Shown here in pieces: positions 18,559 through 29,871 of a stretch of 64,000 nt of DNA (the first letter of the stretch is position 1; every line of letters begins with the position of its first letter). Under the pieces are notes generated by a model. The model ran no database searches, had not been told where the DNA came from, and saw only the letters and a program-made list of their open reading frames with translations. Origin of the DNA: an uncultured Erysipelotrichaceae bacterium (GTDB lineage: Bacteria > Bacillota_I > Bacilli_A > Erysipelotrichales > Erysipelotrichaceae); NCBI GenBank assembly GCA_902786245.1, contig CADABS010000003.1, positions 42,603 to 106,602 of the forward strand, written 5' to 3'. The position numbers were made by a program, and so were the translations under genes.

Positions 18559-20205
18559 ATGAAAAAGGAAATCCGCATTGATAAAAACACCTTGAAAAAA
18601 TTCATGGATGTTTCCGGGGGCAAAGTCTTTCTGCTGCCCGTCATCCTGACGCTGGTCCTGGCCGCAGCCATCTGGTATTTTTTCCTGCCGCCGCTGAATC
18701 TGAAGTCATCCGCATTCTGGATGTTTCTGGCATTCCTGCTGATCGTATACATCGTTCTCAGCGGTCTTTACGCATCCGTCAAAAAACAGCAGGCTGCTCT
18801 GAAATTTCCATCATATGCACTGATTCTCATCGTCATATGCTATATTCTGATGATGCTGTACAGCACCCGGATCTTCCATGCAAAGAAGTACAGTGAAATC
18901 CTGCAGGTGCAGGAAGCATCTATTGAGGTAATTCCTTCTGTTTCCGGTTCCTCTTCGATAGCCCTGATGGATACGGCAAGCGCAGAGCGTCTCGGCGACC
19001 GCAGAATCGGTTCTCTGACCGATGTCGTCAGCCAGTTCAATGTCAGTTCCTATATGCAGATCAATTATCATGACACCCCGGTCAAGGTGGCACCGCTTGC
19101 CTATGACGGCTTCTTCAAATGGAATGCAAACCGCAGCAGCGGCATCCCGGGCTATGTTCTGGTGAATCCTGTCGATATGTCCGCTGACTATGTTTCTCTG
19201 CAGCAGAAAATGCGGTATGTACCGTCTGCTTACTTTTCTGATAATCTCTACCGGAAGATCCGCTTCCGCTATCCGTCTGCCATGTTCGGCAACCTGCATT
19301 TCGAAATCGATGAAGACGGCAATCCGATGTATGTCGCATCCGTCTATGACCATTCCATCGGACTGTTCGGCGGAACCGTCGTTACCGGTGCGATCCTGAT
19401 CGATCCGGTCACAGGGACCATGGAAAAATATGAAGCAGGTACCGTACCGCAGTGGGTCGATGTCGTCTATGAAGGAGACCTGCTCTGCACCCAGTACAAT
19501 GATCATGCCCAGCTGCAGCACGGTTTCTTCAACAGTATCTTCTCGCAGACCGACTGCCGGCAGATCACGACGATTCAGTCGGAAGATGAAGACGGCGACA
19601 GTGTCCGCTATCAGGATTACGGCTATATCGCAAAAGACGGCGATATCTGGATGTATACCGGTGTTACATCCGTCAACGGAGATTCCTCGAATATCGGATT
19701 CATCCTGGCCAATGAGCGTACCAGCGAAACAAGATTCGTCACCTGCGCCGGTGCGGATGAATTCTCCGGTATGAAGAGCGCAGAAGGCGAAGTACAGGAA
19801 AAAGGCTATATCGCATCTTTCCCGAGCCTGATCAATGTCGAAGGAAAACCGGCCTATATCATGGTGCTGAAAGACGCAAACGGTCTGGTCAAGATGTATG
19901 CGGCAGTAGATGTCGAACAGTACAACACCGTCGTCACCGCACCTACCCAGGCAGAATGCCTTGAAAAATTCCAGGCGCTTGTGTCCGACGGCATGCCGGT
20001 CGATACATCCGCATTTGAAACAAAGACGATTGTCATCGAAAAGATCCAGACAATGGATCATGACGGCAATACATGGATCTATATCGTCGACAGCGACAGA
20101 AACATCTATAAGGCAAAATACGCAGATGTGCTGCAGATGCTGCTGGTGGATGAAGGCGATACTGTCACGATTGCGACGGACGGTACCGTGTTTACAATGA
20201 AATAA
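18559..20205 (+). CDS. Mn-riboswitch-controlled membrane protein of unknown function
   Basis: A 548-aa protein I cannot assign. Three hydrophobic segments lie in the first ~120 residues (VFLLPVILTLVLAAAIWYFF; FWMFLAFLLIVYIVLSGLY; ALILIVICYILMMLY), followed by a ~430-residue soluble part predicted outside. That part is rich in beta strands and contains GAILIDPVTGTMEKY and VPQWVDVVY, a pattern like PepSY-related repeats, and ends in an OB-like strand set. It has no resemblance to known Mn exporters (MntP, MneA, P-type ATPase) or to MntH. The start at 18559 follows AGGAGG by 9 bases. It is monocistronic, behind a Mn riboswitch and before a terminator, so it is expected to respond to Mn excess. 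Confidence 0.85.
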   Translation: MKKEIRIDKNTLKKFMDVSGGKVFLLPVILTLVLAAAIWYFFLPPLNLKSSAFWMFLAFLLIVYIVLSGLYASVKKQQAALKFPSYALILIVICYILMMLYSTRIFHAKKYSEILQVQEASIEVIPSVSGSSSIALMDTASAERLGDRRIGSLTDVVSQFNVSSYMQINYHDTPVKVAPLAYDGFFKWNANRSSGIPGYVLVNPVDMSADYVSLQQKMRYVPSAYFSDNLYRKIRFRYPSAMFGNLHFEIDEDGNPMYVASVYDHSIGLFGGTVVTGAILIDPVTGTMEKYEAGTVPQWVDVVYEGDLLCTQYNDHAQLQHGFFNSIFSQTDCRQITTIQSEDEDGDSVRYQDYGYIAKDGDIWMYTGVTSVNGDSSNIGFILANERTSETRFVTCAGADEFSGMKSAEGEVQEKGYIASFPSLINVEGKPAYIMVLKDANGLVKMYAAVDVEQYNTVVTAPTQAECLEKFQALVSDGMPVDTSAFETKTIVIEKIQTMDHDGNTWIYIVDSDRNIYKAKYADVLQMLLVDEGDTVTIATDGTVFTMK

Positions 20206-20214
20206 AGGATTTTG

Positions 20215-20254
20215 AAAAGCTGTCACGCTGAACTCAGCGCGGCAGCTTTTTCAT
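20215..20254. terminator. Bidirectional intrinsic terminator
   Basis: AAAAGCTG..CGCTG pairs with CAGCG..CAGCTTTT. The T run serves the gene ending at 20205; on the other strand it lies at the end of the DUF1653 gene. Confidence 0.85.
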
Positions 20255-20535
20255 TTTCCCAATGCTTTCAGATCCGTATCAGACGCATATTCAAATCTGT
20301 ATTTCTGTAAATACTGCGGATATTTATCATGGTCTGTTTCACCGTAAAACATTTCATACGGGCGGGCAAATACCCTCTGCTCTCCATATAAGGCCCTGTA
20401 AATGACAAGTTTCTCACCGGTTTCCGTATGCTCTGCCGTACCCAGATACAGGTACAGATATTCCGTCCCTTCCGGATCAGCCGTTTCTCTTTTGAAATGC
20501 CGGAGTATATCGCCATGTGTGAATTCTTCTGCCAT
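20251..20535 (-). CDS. DUF1653 domain protein
   Basis: A 94-aa single-domain protein with the DUF1653 pattern GDILRHFKRE ... YLYLYLGTAEHTETGEKLVIYRALYG and the closing ARPYEMFYGE. These small soluble proteins are widespread in bacteria and their function is unknown; an RNA- or nucleotide-binding role has been guessed from the fold. The start has AAAGGTGG upstream. It starts 3 bases after the stop of the Gfo/Idh/MocA gene, so the two form an operon. Confidence 0.88.
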   Translation of the reverse strand: MAEEFTHGDILRHFKRETADPEGTEYLYLYLGTAEHTETGEKLVIYRALYGEQRVFARPYEMFYGETDHDKYPQYLQKYRFEYASDTDLKALGK

Positions 20536-20538
20536 GGA

Positions 20539-21618
20539 TCAGTCCGCCACCTTTTCATATGTATGGGCAGCACTGCTTCTTTCCATGGCCTCCATGATCT
20601 TCAGCACATGCAGAGCCAGTGATGCATCGGTACGGGGTGTTCCGCCGGCCCGGATGCACAGAGCCAGATCATACGGTCCGATGCCCCTGCATTCATCCGT
20701 ATATGCATTGACCGGTTCCAGTTTCACTGCCTGAGGATTGCTCATATCCGCCGGAATAGCCGGTGTAAAATAGACATCTCCGCCGAAATGATTCGGATCT
20801 GCCAGTTTCAGCATGCCTTTTCTGCCGTAGATCATAAAGTCTGCCCGGTCGATCAGATGGCTTTCACTGTCGTCGTGCAGCGTACCTGTTACGCCGTTTT
20901 TCAGTTTCAGGACCGCTGTCAGAATGCTTTCATTCGGCGTACTGATCATCTTTCCGTAATCCGGACTGCTCTCAAGGATACAGGTTCTTTCCGGATACGG
21001 TGCTTTCAGGAACGCGGCTGTTTCTTCTGCTTCCCCGAGCAGACCGCACAGCGCTGTCAGATAATAGACGACATAATCGCGCAGAATACCCGCTCCCGGC
21101 TGCCGCAGGAACGGAAACCAGGAAGTCAGAATATCATTGTTCCGGCAGATGGAGATACTGAAACTGTTGATATCGCCCAGCATACCTTCTTCAATTGCCT
21201 TCTTCGCTGTTTCACAGGCACTGCCCAGGAATGTATCCGGGGCAGAGCACAGATACAGTCCCTTTTCTTCTGCCAGACCGATCAGTTCCTCTGCTTCTTC
21301 TGATGTTACGGTAATTGTCTTTTCGGTATAGACGTGCTTTCCGGCATTCAATGCCTGCCGGATCAGGGAGGCATGGCTGCCTACCGGTGTCAGGATGATG
21401 ACCATTTCAATTTCATCATCTCCCAGCATTCCTTCCACCGTGTCATAGCCGCAGCCATACACAGCTGCTTTCTTTTCCGCATTCTCAATATGATTCGCCG
21501 CAATGGTCTTGACCCGGATGCGGCTGCTGAAACGGCCGGTCAGATTCTTCAGATAGGCATCGCTGATTGCGCCGGCACCGATCACACCTGTCACAACAGG
21601 TACAAGTTTTTCAAGCAT
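20539..21618 (-). CDS. Gfo/Idh/MocA family oxidoreductase
   Basis: A 359-aa NAD(P)-dependent sugar or inositol dehydrogenase-like protein. The N-terminal Rossmann motif is TGVIGAGAISDAYLKN; the EKTITVT stretch (residue ~95) carries the conserved Glu-Lys catalytic pair; the C-terminal half is the GFO_IDH_MocA substrate domain. The substrate cannot be read from the sequence. I chose the ATG at 21618 because AAGGAG lies 8 bases upstream, and the ten extra codons before it have none. It is co-transcribed with the DUF1653 gene and lies after the rpoC terminator. Confidence 0.9.
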   Translation of the reverse strand: MLEKLVPVVTGVIGAGAISDAYLKNLTGRFSSRIRVKTIAANHIENAEKKAAVYGCGYDTVEGMLGDDEIEMVIILTPVGSHASLIRQALNAGKHVYTEKTITVTSEEAEELIGLAEEKGLYLCSAPDTFLGSACETAKKAIEEGMLGDINSFSISICRNNDILTSWFPFLRQPGAGILRDYVVYYLTALCGLLGEAEETAAFLKAPYPERTCILESSPDYGKMISTPNESILTAVLKLKNGVTGTLHDDSESHLIDRADFMIYGRKGMLKLADPNHFGGDVYFTPAIPADMSNPQAVKLEPVNAYTDECRGIGPYDLALCIRAGGTPRTDASLALHVLKIMEAMERSSAAHTYEKVAD

Positions 21619-21664
21619 ACATGATCTCCTTGTTTTCTGTAATTTCATTTAATCACGGGAAAGG

Positions 21665-21697
21665 TAAAAAAGAAGCCTCAATCTTGAGACTTCTTTC
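21665..21697 (-). terminator. Terminator after rpoC
   Basis: On the minus strand AAAGAAG.CTCAA pairs with TTGAG.CTTCTTT and is followed by TTTTT. It closes the rpoBC transcript, so the Gfo/Idh gene is a separate unit. Confidence 0.9.
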
Positions 21698-21705
21698 ATT
21701 TCAGC

Positions 21706-24700
21706 TTATTCTTCTTCCGTTTCAGCGATTTCTTCGGAAATTTCATCTTCTTCGGTGATCATTTCATCGGACTCAGGAAGTTCCGGAACTTCTCCGTCTT
21801 CATTTTCCTGGCTGCCGAGAACTTCTTCCGGAAGCTTCGTTTCCGTCGCTTCTTCAAGAGCTCTTGCCCTTGCTTCACGTTCTTCTTTCAGCTGTGCTGC
21901 TCTCTCTTCGATTCTTCTCGAAGTTTCTCTGTCAAAGTTGCGGCCTGTTCCGGCAGGAATCAGTTTGCCGATGATGACATTTTCTTTCAGACCTTCGAGC
22001 TTATCCATCTTGCCGCGGACTGCCGCATCTGTCAGGACACGGGTTGTTTCCTGGAAGGACGCTGCGGAAAGGAACGAATCTGTTTCGACAGCGCTCTTGG
22101 AAATACCGAGCAGGATCGGAGAGAACTTGGCCGGAATCTTTCCGTCAGACAGCAGGTCTTCGTTAATCTCTGTAATTCTTGCCAGAGACAGTGTCTGACC
22201 TGCAGACAGACCGGAATCATTTCCTTCAACGATAATGACCTTCTTCAGCATCTGCTTGATCATGACTTCCAGATGCTTATCGGAAATATCGATGGACTGT
22301 GTGGAATAAACCTTCTTGACTTCCTTCAGGATGTATTCCTGGACCGCTCTGACACCGGCGACTTCCAGCAGTTCCTTCGGTGCAATCTGACCTTCTGTCA
22401 GTTTCTCACCGGCATGGACCTGTGTGCCGACCTTCATCCACGGACGGACGATCTGGGTCAGGTCGCACTTGTGCTCGATCGTGTTCACTTCGTTCTGTAC
22501 GGTTACGATCTGACCGGTATGGGAATCATTTTCACGGATGTCAATGATTTCACCGTCGATCTTCGAGATAACCGCAACACCCTTCGGTGTACGTGCTTCG
22601 AACAGTTCTTCGACACGGGGCAGACCCTGTGTGATATCACCGGACTGCGTCGCAACACCGCCGGTATGGAAGTTACGCATGGTCAGCTGTGTACCCGGTT
22701 CACCGATCGCCTGCGCAGCCATGATACCGACAGCTTCACCGACTTCAACGAGGTTGCCGGTAGCCATATTGCGGCCATAGCACTTGCGGCAGATACCGCT
22801 GCTGGATTCACAGGTGAATACATTGCGGATATATGCTTCTTCAACGCCGGCATTGACAACTGCCTTTGCCAGATCATCTGTCAGATACTCATCCGCATCA
22901 ACGATTACTTCACCGGTTTCCGGATTCGTAATTGCCTGGGCTGTATATCTGCCGACGATACGGTCGTAGAAGGATTCGATCATTGAGTTGTTCTTGCGGT
23001 CCTTGATATCCGTTACGAGATAGCCCTTGTCGGTACCGCAGTCGTCTTCATTGATGATGACTTCCTGGGCAACGTCGACAAGTCTTCTTGTCAGATAGCC
23101 TGATTCCGCAGTCTTCAGAGCAGTATCGGTCAGACCTTTACGTACACCGTGTGTGGAAATGAAGAATTCGGATACGCTCATTCCCTCACGGAAGCAGGAA
23201 TAGATCGGGACTTCGATAATACTCGGCTGGTATTCCTTACGGCTCTTGGACTGCGTCGGTCTGGCCATCAGACCGCGCATGCCGGCGAGCTGTGTGAAGT
23301 GGTTCTTGTTACCGCGGGCACCGGAAATCGCCATCATGTTGATCGGGTTCATACGCGGCAGAGAACTCATCAGTGTATCACCGACATTATCCTTGACGCC
23401 TGCCCACAGTTCAGAGAACGCACGTTCCCATTCCTGCGGTGTCAGCAGACCTCTGTTGCGCAGTGCATTCAGCTGATCTGCCTTCTTGCGGCCCTCACCG
23501 ACGATTTCTTCTTTATGCGGCGCAACGCTGATATCGCTCAGCGCAACCGTCATACCGGCAACTGTCGAATACAGGTAGCCCATATCCTTCAGAGAGTCGA
23601 GGATATCGCTGGTGCCGTTTGTCTTGTAGCAGTCGAATACCGCTGCGATCAGATTTCCCAGGTCCTTCTTCTTGAATTCACTGGTAACCGGACGCTTGGC
23701 GATTTCTTCCTTGATGTTTTTGCCCATCGGAATGAATTCGCTGTCAGGTGTTGCCTTCAGCGTGACTTCATTGACTTCGTTGAGATACGGGAAGTCTGCC
23801 GGGAAAACATTGTTGAAAATGATCTTGCCGACCGAAGTCGCCAGATACATATTGTTCTGTTCTTCCGTGAAGCCTGTCTTTCCGAGTGTCTTTGCGGGCA
23901 GCGCAATACGGCTGTGCAGATGAACGACACCGGTCTGATAAGCCATCAGTACTTCGTTGACATTCTTGAACAGATGTCCTTCGTTGTCACCGTATCTTCT
24001 CCAGCGCTCTGCTTCGACTTTTTCACCGAGTGCTTCCAGTGCATCTGCCTTGGCATAGAACTCCTGTGCTGTCTCTTCCATGTTCAGATAGAAGTTTCCG
24101 AGCACGAGGTCCTGTCCAGGCGTAACGATCGGCTTACCATCCTTCGGACCGAGAATGTTATTGGAACCGAGCATCAGAATTTCTGTCTCGGCTCTTGCCA
24201 TTTCACTCAGCGGAAGGTGAACAGCCATCTGGTCGCCGTCGAAGTCCGCATTGAACGCAGGACATACGAGCGGATGTACACGGATTGCACGTCCTTCAAC
24301 CAGTTTCGGGAAGAATGCCTGGATACCCAGTCTGTGCAGTGTAGGTGCACGGTTCAGGAATACCGGGTGATCTGCGATGACCTTTTCAACGACATCCCAG
24401 ACCCTTGTATCCTGTCTTGCGATCATCTTTTCTGCCGTCTTCGGATTGCTGGTGATCTGCTCATTGACCAGTTCATTGATTACGAACGGCTTGTAGAGCT
24501 GAATTGCCATTTCCTTCGGCAGACCGCACTGCCACATCTTCAGCGTCGGTCCGATTGCGATAACCGAACGTCCTGAGAAGTCGACACGCTTACCCAGCAG
24601 GTTCTGACGGAAACGTCCCTGCTTACCCTTCAGGGAATGCGACAGAGACTTCAGAGCTCTTCCGCCTGCACCTGTGATCGGCTTGGAACGTCTGCCGTTA

Positions 24701-25590
24701 TCGATCAGCGCATCGACTGCTTCCTGCAGCATACGCTTTTCATTCTGGACGATGATTGCCGGTGTACCGAGTTCCAGCAGCTTCTTCAGACGGTTATTAC
24801 GGGTAATGACACGTCTGTACAGATCATTCAGGTCGGAAGTCGCAAAGCGGCCGCCGTCCAGCTGCAGCATCGGTCTGAGATCCGGCGGAATAACCGGCAG
24901 AACCGTCATGACCATCCATTCCGGCTTGTTGTCACTGTTGCGGAAAGCTTCAACTGTCTCAAGACGCTTGATCAGCTTCTTGCGCTTGTCGCCGCTTGCC
25001 TTTTCCAGTTCTTCCATGATTGCTTTGTATTCAGCTTCGATATCGATCTGTTCCAGCAGCGTACGGACTGCTTCCGCACCTGTCTGGGCTACAAAGCTTC
25101 CCGGACCGTAGATTGCATTGTTTTCACGGTATTCTTTTTCAGAGAGAATCTGTTTGTAAGCCAGCTTTGTATCGCCCGGATCCGTTACGATCCAGGATAC
25201 GAAGTAGACGACTTCTTCCAGATTCTTCGGAGGTACATTCAGAAGCAGAGACATTCTGCTCGGGATACCGCGCAGATACCAGATATGGGCAACCGGGGCA
25301 GCGAGTTCGATGTGTCCCATCCGCTCACGGCGGACAGAAGACTTCGTGATCTCGACACCGCAGCGGTCACAGACAACACCCTGGTAGCGGATCTTCTTGT
25401 ACTTTCCGCAGGCACATTCCCAGTCCTTTGTCGGACCGAAGATACGCTCGCAGAACAGACCGTCGCGTTCCGGTTTCTGGGAACGGTAGTTGATCGTTTC
25501 CGGCTTCTTAACTTCGCCGTACGACCATGCGCGGATTTTTTCAGGTGATGCTAAACCGACTTTGATTGCTGTAAAGTTATTGATATTCAT
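21706..25590 (-). CDS. rpoC: RNA polymerase subunit beta'
   Basis: A 1294-aa beta' subunit of the core RNA polymerase. It has the N-terminal zinc ribbon ([20 protein letters not shown]), the active-site Mg loop [12 protein letters not shown] near residue 460, the bridge/trigger region with [11 protein letters not shown] and [15 protein letters not shown], and the second zinc site with [13 protein letters not shown]. The C-terminal ~50 residues are a low-complexity acidic tail ([15 protein letters not shown]), often seen in this class. It follows rpoB by 18 bases. Confidence 0.99.
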   Translation of the reverse strand: MNINNFTAIKVGLASPEKIRAWSYGEVKKPETINYRSQKPERDGLFCERIFGPTKDWECACGKYKKIRYQGVVCDRCGVEITKSSVRRERMGHIELAAPVAHIWYLRGIPSRMSLLLNVPPKNLEEVVYFVSWIVTDPGDTKLAYKQILSEKEYRENNAIYGPGSFVAQTGAEAVRTLLEQIDIEAEYKAIMEELEKASGDKRKKLIKRLETVEAFRNSDNKPEWMVMTVLPVIPPDLRPMLQLDGGRFATSDLNDLYRRVITRNNRLKKLLELGTPAIIVQNEKRMLQEAVDALIDNGRRSKPITGAGGRALKSLSHSLKGKQGRFRQNLLGKRVDFSGRSVIAIGPTLKMWQCGLPKEMAIQLYKPFVINELVNEQITSNPKTAEKMIARQDTRVWDVVEKVIADHPVFLNRAPTLHRLGIQAFFPKLVEGRAIRVHPLVCPAFNADFDGDQMAVHLPLSEMARAETEILMLGSNNILGPKDGKPIVTPGQDLVLGNFYLNMEETAQEFYAKADALEALGEKVEAERWRRYGDNEGHLFKNVNEVLMAYQTGVVHLHSRIALPAKTLGKTGFTEEQNNMYLATSVGKIIFNNVFPADFPYLNEVNEVTLKATPDSEFIPMGKNIKEEIAKRPVTSEFKKKDLGNLIAAVFDCYKTNGTSDILDSLKDMGYLYSTVAGMTVALSDISVAPHKEEIVGEGRKKADQLNALRNRGLLTPQEWERAFSELWAGVKDNVGDTLMSSLPRMNPINMMAISGARGNKNHFTQLAGMRGLMARPTQSKSRKEYQPSIIEVPIYSCFREGMSVSEFFISTHGVRKGLTDTALKTAESGYLTRRLVDVAQEVIINEDDCGTDKGYLVTDIKDRKNNSMIESFYDRIVGRYTAQAITNPETGEVIVDADEYLTDDLAKAVVNAGVEEAYIRNVFTCESSSGICRKCYGRNMATGNLVEVGEAVGIMAAQAIGEPGTQLTMRNFHTGGVATQSGDITQGLPRVEELFEARTPKGVAVISKIDGEIIDIRENDSHTGQIVTVQNEVNTIEHKCDLTQIVRPWMKVGTQVHAGEKLTEGQIAPKELLEVAGVRAVQEYILKEVKKVYSTQSIDISDKHLEVMIKQMLKKVIIVEGNDSGLSAGQTLSLARITEINEDLLSDGKIPAKFSPILLGISKSAVETDSFLSAASFQETTRVLTDAAVRGKMDKLEGLKENVIIGKLIPAGTGRNFDRETSRRIEERAAQLKEEREARARALEEATETKLPEEVLGSQENEDGEVPELPESDEMITEEDEISEEIAETEEE

Positions 25591-25608
25591 CTCTTAGCAC
25601 CCTCCTTT

Positions 25609-28600
25609 TTATTCATAATCGCTGTCGCCGAAGCCCGTTACTGCAGCTTCCGGAACATCGTCATCTTCCAGACCGTCTCTGACACTGAAGCCTGTTTCAC
25701 CTTCCAGATCAGGAACGATTGTCTGATGGCTCATATCCATCTTGGTCTCTTCCTTCAGTTCTTCCTGTTCCATCTGCTTCAGATCCATCTCATTGCCGTC
25801 GTCATCCATCATGCGGACATCGATTGCAAGAGCCTGCAGTTCGTGAACAAGTACGCGGAAGGATTCAGGGATACCCGGCTGTGGCAGATCTTTGCCCTTG
25901 ACGATTGCTTCATAAGTCTTTGTACGGCCCATGATATCGTCAGATTTGACAGTCAGGATTTCCTGCAGAGTATTCGCTGCGCCATAGGCTTCCAGAGCCC
26001 AGACTTCCATTTCACCGAATCTCTGTCCGCCGTTCTGCGCTTTACCGCCGAGCGGCTGCTGTGTAACCAGTGAATAAGGTCCGGTAGCACGGGCATGCAG
26101 CTTATCGTCGACCATGTGTGCCAGTTTGATCATATACATGACACCGACCGCAATCGGCTCATCATATACTTCGCCTGTCATACCGTCCGTCAGCAGATAC
26201 TTATGCTGTGTGCCGGCTTCTTTCATAATGTCGTCGAGGTCTGTATTGGATACGCCGTCGAAGACCGGTGTCGCAAACTTGACACCCAGCTTCTTGGCAG
26301 CCATACCGAGATGGACTTCCAGAACCTGACCGATATTCATACGGGAAGGAACGCCGAACGGGTTCAGCATGATATCGATCGGTGTGCCGTCTGCCAGATA
26401 CGGCATGTCTTCAACCGGATTGATCCGGGAGATGACACCCTTGTTTCCGTGACGGCCGGCCATCTTGTCGCCTTCCGAGATCTTTCTCTTCTGAACGACA
26501 TATACTTTGACAACTTCATTGACTCCCGGCGGCAGTTCATGATCATCCTTGCGCTTGAATACTCTGACGCTGTGGACAATACCGGCACCGCCGTGCGGAA
26601 CCTTCAAGGAGTTGTCGCGTACTTCTCTGGACTTCTCGCCGAAGATCGCAAGAAGCAGTTTTTCTTCCGGTGAAATTTCGCTCTGGCCCTTCGGTGTGAC
26701 TTTGCCGACGAGAATATCGCCTTCCTTGACTTCCGCACCGACCATGACGATACCGCGTCCGTCGAGGTTGCGGCATGCGCTTTCGGCAACGTTCGGAATA
26801 TCACGGGTGATTTCTTCCGGTCCGAGCTTTGTTTCACGGCATTCGATATCATATTCCTCGATATGCACGGAAGTATAGAAGTCTTCGCTCTGCATTCTCT
26901 CGGACATGATGATCGCATCTTCGTAGTTGTATCCGTGCCATGTCATGAACGCGATCGTTACGTTCTGGCCGAGTGCCAGCTCGCCGTTCTGCATCGCCGG
27001 GCCATCCGCCAGGATATCGCCGCGCTCAACATGTTCGCCATCCCATACGATCGGCTTCTGGTTCAGACATGTAGACGCGTTGGAACGGCGGAACTTTGTC
27101 AGTTCATATGTATGTTCTTTTCCGCTGTCTTCCATGACGACAACCTTATCCGCATCGACATAGGTTACCGTACCGGGTGCGGTCGCAACACAGGCTGCAC
27201 CGGAGTCTCTGGCAATGACATGTTCCATGCCGGTTCCGACAAACGGGCTGTGCGGATTCAGCAGCGGAACTGCCTGTCTCTGCATGTTCGCACCCATCAG
27301 AGCACGGGTACAGTCATCGTTTTCAAGGAACGGAACGCACGCTGTCGCAACCGATACGATCTGACGCGGCGAAACGTCCGCGTAGTCGACCAGCGACTTA
27401 TCGGCCATGACAGTATCACCGGCGATTCTCGCGATTACACGGTCGCCGACAAGCTTGCCGTCCTTGATCTCGTTTGCCTGGGCGATGACGTGATCGTTTT
27501 CTTCATCCGCCGGCATATAGTGGATCTCATCGGTGACGACACCGTTTACAACCTTACGGTACGGTGTTTCGATGAATCCGTATTCATTGACCTTGGCATA
27601 TGTTGTCAGGTAGGAAATCAGACCGATGTTCGGACCTTCAGGTGTTTCAATCGGACAGATTCTTCCATAGTGGGAGTTGTGAATATCACGGACTTCAAAT
27701 CCAGCACGTTCTCTTGTCAGACCGCCCGGACCCAGCGCAGATACACGGCGCTTGTTGGAAAGCTCTGCCAGAGGATTCTGCTGGTCCATGAACTGGGACA
27801 GCTGCGAGGAAGAGAAGAACTCTTTGATCGCCGCTGTCAGCGGACGGATATTCGTCAGCTGCTTCGGTGTCAGAGTTGCTGTATCCGCAATGGACATTCT
27901 TTCCTTGACAACACGCTCCATACGGGACAGACCGATCCGGAACTGGTTCTGGATCAGCTCGCCGACCGTACGGATACGGCGGTTGCCGAGCATATCGATA
28001 TCATCCTGGCTGCCGATACCGTCGAGCATTGTCAGTTCATAGTTGTACAGCGCATACATATCGCTCATCGTAATCGTATGCTTGTCATTCAGAGGATCAT
28101 TGCCGATCAGCTTGACGACATGGTCATCTGCTGTCTTGACATTGATTTCCTGTACACAGGCACCGACCAGCCAGAGCGTAACGCCGTTTGTCTTATTGGC
28201 TTCGCTGACGATCTTTTCCTGTACAGATGCCTTCAGATCGCTGACCCGGAAATCCGGAACGTAGCGGTCGATCAGCAGGTCGCCGTCTTCATCGGTCAGG
28301 TCTGCACCCTTGACAGTTGCTCTGCCGATGCAGAACATACGGCTGCCGTAGTTCAGAACCGCATTGACGTTGTCGTTGTTGACTGCGACTTCCTGGGCAT
28401 AGATGCCGCTGTAGACAGTGACATCCGTGAACTCTTTGGCAATTGCCTTGACATCTTCCGGTGTCAGGACAGTGCCGCGTTCCAGCTGTGTCTTCTCGCT
28501 CTCGCCGTCAAGATCAGTTGCCAGAACACGTCCGGCCAGTGCATTTGTCCACTTGGTCGACATGACTGCTGTCGTCGGATGGGAGAATGAATGCACGAAC

Positions 28601-29760
28601 GGAAGCGCCCGGCAGTTGATTCCCTTGTATACTTCAGCACGGAGTGCATTCCGTGCATCTTTGTCGATTTTGACATTCTTCTTGAAAATGACCTTGCCAT
28701 CTGCGCCGACCAGATCTTCCGCAAGACGCTGACCTTCCATACGGTCGAGAATGTTCAGTTTCTTGCGTGTCTTGAAACGGCCTGCCTTTGTCAGGTCATA
28801 TCTTCTGTAATCGAAGAACTTGGCATCCATCAGTGAGATCGCACCGTCAATCGTTGCGATTTCATCCGCACGCTGGTTCTCATAGACACTCAGCAGCGCT
28901 TCGTTTGTCGTCTTTGTCTTATCTGCCGCCAGTGTATTCTTGACTTCTTCATAGTCGCCGAATACAGATGTGTACAGCAGCATATAGTCATTCTGATATT
29001 CTCTTTCCTCTTCCGGAACGACAACATCCTTATGCACTTCGAAATTCATCGCACGGAGGAATTTCTCCATCGCTGTTGTATCAAAGGCATCTTCGCCTCT
29101 CTCCAGATTCAAAGACATGCCGATCGCCTTGAACAGAATTGTCGAAAGAATCTTTCTTCTGCGGTCGATCGAAACATTCATGATTCTGCCGAGAGCGGCT
29201 TTCTTGTCATCGCTCATGAATTCCAGCCATGTGCCGCGGCTCGGAATCAGTTCACAGGTATATGTATCACGGCCGGTACGCTCTTCTGAGACAATGTCAA
29301 AATACGCGCCGGGTGAACGCACGATCTGTGAGACGATAACACGTTCTGCGCCATTGATGATGAAAGTTCCCGTCGGGGTCATCAGAGGAAAGTCGCCGAG
29401 GAAGACTTCTTCCCATTTGGTCATCACTTCACCGGTATCGGTATCCATGATTTCCAGTTCCATCTTTGCTTTCAGAGGTGCGCAGTAGTTTACTTCCCTG
29501 TATTTGCATTCGCTCAGGGAATACTTCGGTTCGCCGAACTCATAGTCCAGGAACTTCAGGCGGATATTTCCCGCATAGTTTGAAATCGGGTAAATATCTT
29601 CAAATACTTCTTTGATACCATCTTTCAGAAACCACTCGAAAGCAGCTGTCTGAATCTCTACCAGATCAGGCAGATCCAGTCCGCTGGAAACCTTAGAATA
29701 GTCTCTGCGTGTTGCTTTGTTGCCGTAATGCACAACGTGGTATGTCTGATTGTTTTCCAT
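25609..29760 (-). CDS. rpoB: RNA polymerase subunit beta
   Basis: A 1383-aa beta subunit, the catalytic partner of RpoC. The rifampicin-binding region is clear: [21 protein letters not shown] then [19 protein letters not shown], and later the [11 protein letters not shown] loop. At the position of E. coli His526 this protein has Asn (codon 27754-27756), a substitution linked to natural rifampicin resistance in Mollicutes. The C-terminal ~70 residues are an acidic extension. I prefer the second ATG at 29760 because AAAGGA is 8 bases upstream of it; the ATG at 29769 would have the ribosome site touching it. Confidence 0.98.
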   Translation of the reverse strand: MENNQTYHVVHYGNKATRRDYSKVSSGLDLPDLVEIQTAAFEWFLKDGIKEVFEDIYPISNYAGNIRLKFLDYEFGEPKYSLSECKYREVNYCAPLKAKMELEIMDTDTGEVMTKWEEVFLGDFPLMTPTGTFIINGAERVIVSQIVRSPGAYFDIVSEERTGRDTYTCELIPSRGTWLEFMSDDKKAALGRIMNVSIDRRRKILSTILFKAIGMSLNLERGEDAFDTTAMEKFLRAMNFEVHKDVVVPEEEREYQNDYMLLYTSVFGDYEEVKNTLAADKTKTTNEALLSVYENQRADEIATIDGAISLMDAKFFDYRRYDLTKAGRFKTRKKLNILDRMEGQRLAEDLVGADGKVIFKKNVKIDKDARNALRAEVYKGINCRALPFVHSFSHPTTAVMSTKWTNALAGRVLATDLDGESEKTQLERGTVLTPEDVKAIAKEFTDVTVYSGIYAQEVAVNNDNVNAVLNYGSRMFCIGRATVKGADLTDEDGDLLIDRYVPDFRVSDLKASVQEKIVSEANKTNGVTLWLVGACVQEINVKTADDHVVKLIGNDPLNDKHTITMSDMYALYNYELTMLDGIGSQDDIDMLGNRRIRTVGELIQNQFRIGLSRMERVVKERMSIADTATLTPKQLTNIRPLTAAIKEFFSSSQLSQFMDQQNPLAELSNKRRVSALGPGGLTRERAGFEVRDIHNSHYGRICPIETPEGPNIGLISYLTTYAKVNEYGFIETPYRKVVNGVVTDEIHYMPADEENDHVIAQANEIKDGKLVGDRVIARIAGDTVMADKSLVDYADVSPRQIVSVATACVPFLENDDCTRALMGANMQRQAVPLLNPHSPFVGTGMEHVIARDSGAACVATAPGTVTYVDADKVVVMEDSGKEHTYELTKFRRSNASTCLNQKPIVWDGEHVERGDILADGPAMQNGELALGQNVTIAFMTWHGYNYEDAIIMSERMQSEDFYTSVHIEEYDIECRETKLGPEEITRDIPNVAESACRNLDGRGIVMVGAEVKEGDILVGKVTPKGQSEISPEEKLLLAIFGEKSREVRDNSLKVPHGGAGIVHSVRVFKRKDDHELPPGVNEVVKVYVVQKRKISEGDKMAGRHGNKGVISRINPVEDMPYLADGTPIDIMLNPFGVPSRMNIGQVLEVHLGMAAKKLGVKFATPVFDGVSNTDLDDIMKEAGTQHKYLLTDGMTGEVYDEPIAVGVMYMIKLAHMVDDKLHARATGPYSLVTQQPLGGKAQNGGQRFGEMEVWALEAYGAANTLQEILTVKSDDIMGRTKTYEAIVKGKDLPQPGIPESFRVLVHELQALAIDVRMMDDDGNEMDLKQMEQEELKEETKMDMSHQTIVPDLEGETGFSVRDGLEDDDVPEAAVTGFGDSDYE

Positions 29761-29871
29761 GTACGCCATCCTTTCGCCTGCATCGCCGTATACGCCAAAA
29801 AGGGCATAAAGACCCTATCCCTTATCTGACTTTTATGCAAGTTAACATAATATCACAGCTTCTCTTATCCG

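Noticed and set aside
24637..25548. A 303-codon plus-strand frame opposite the start of rpoC
   Set aside because: Same reason; it is antisense to the conserved zinc-ribbon region.
22273..28590. Long plus-strand frames opposite rpoC and rpoB (up to 575 codons)
   Set aside because: They mirror the highly biased codon use of rpoBC, have no motifs or ribosome sites and overlap essential genes completely.
29800..29830. Possible terminator between the methyltransferase gene and rpoB
   Set aside because: AAGGG/CCCTT stem is short with a large loop; it may be a weak attenuator but cannot be supported.
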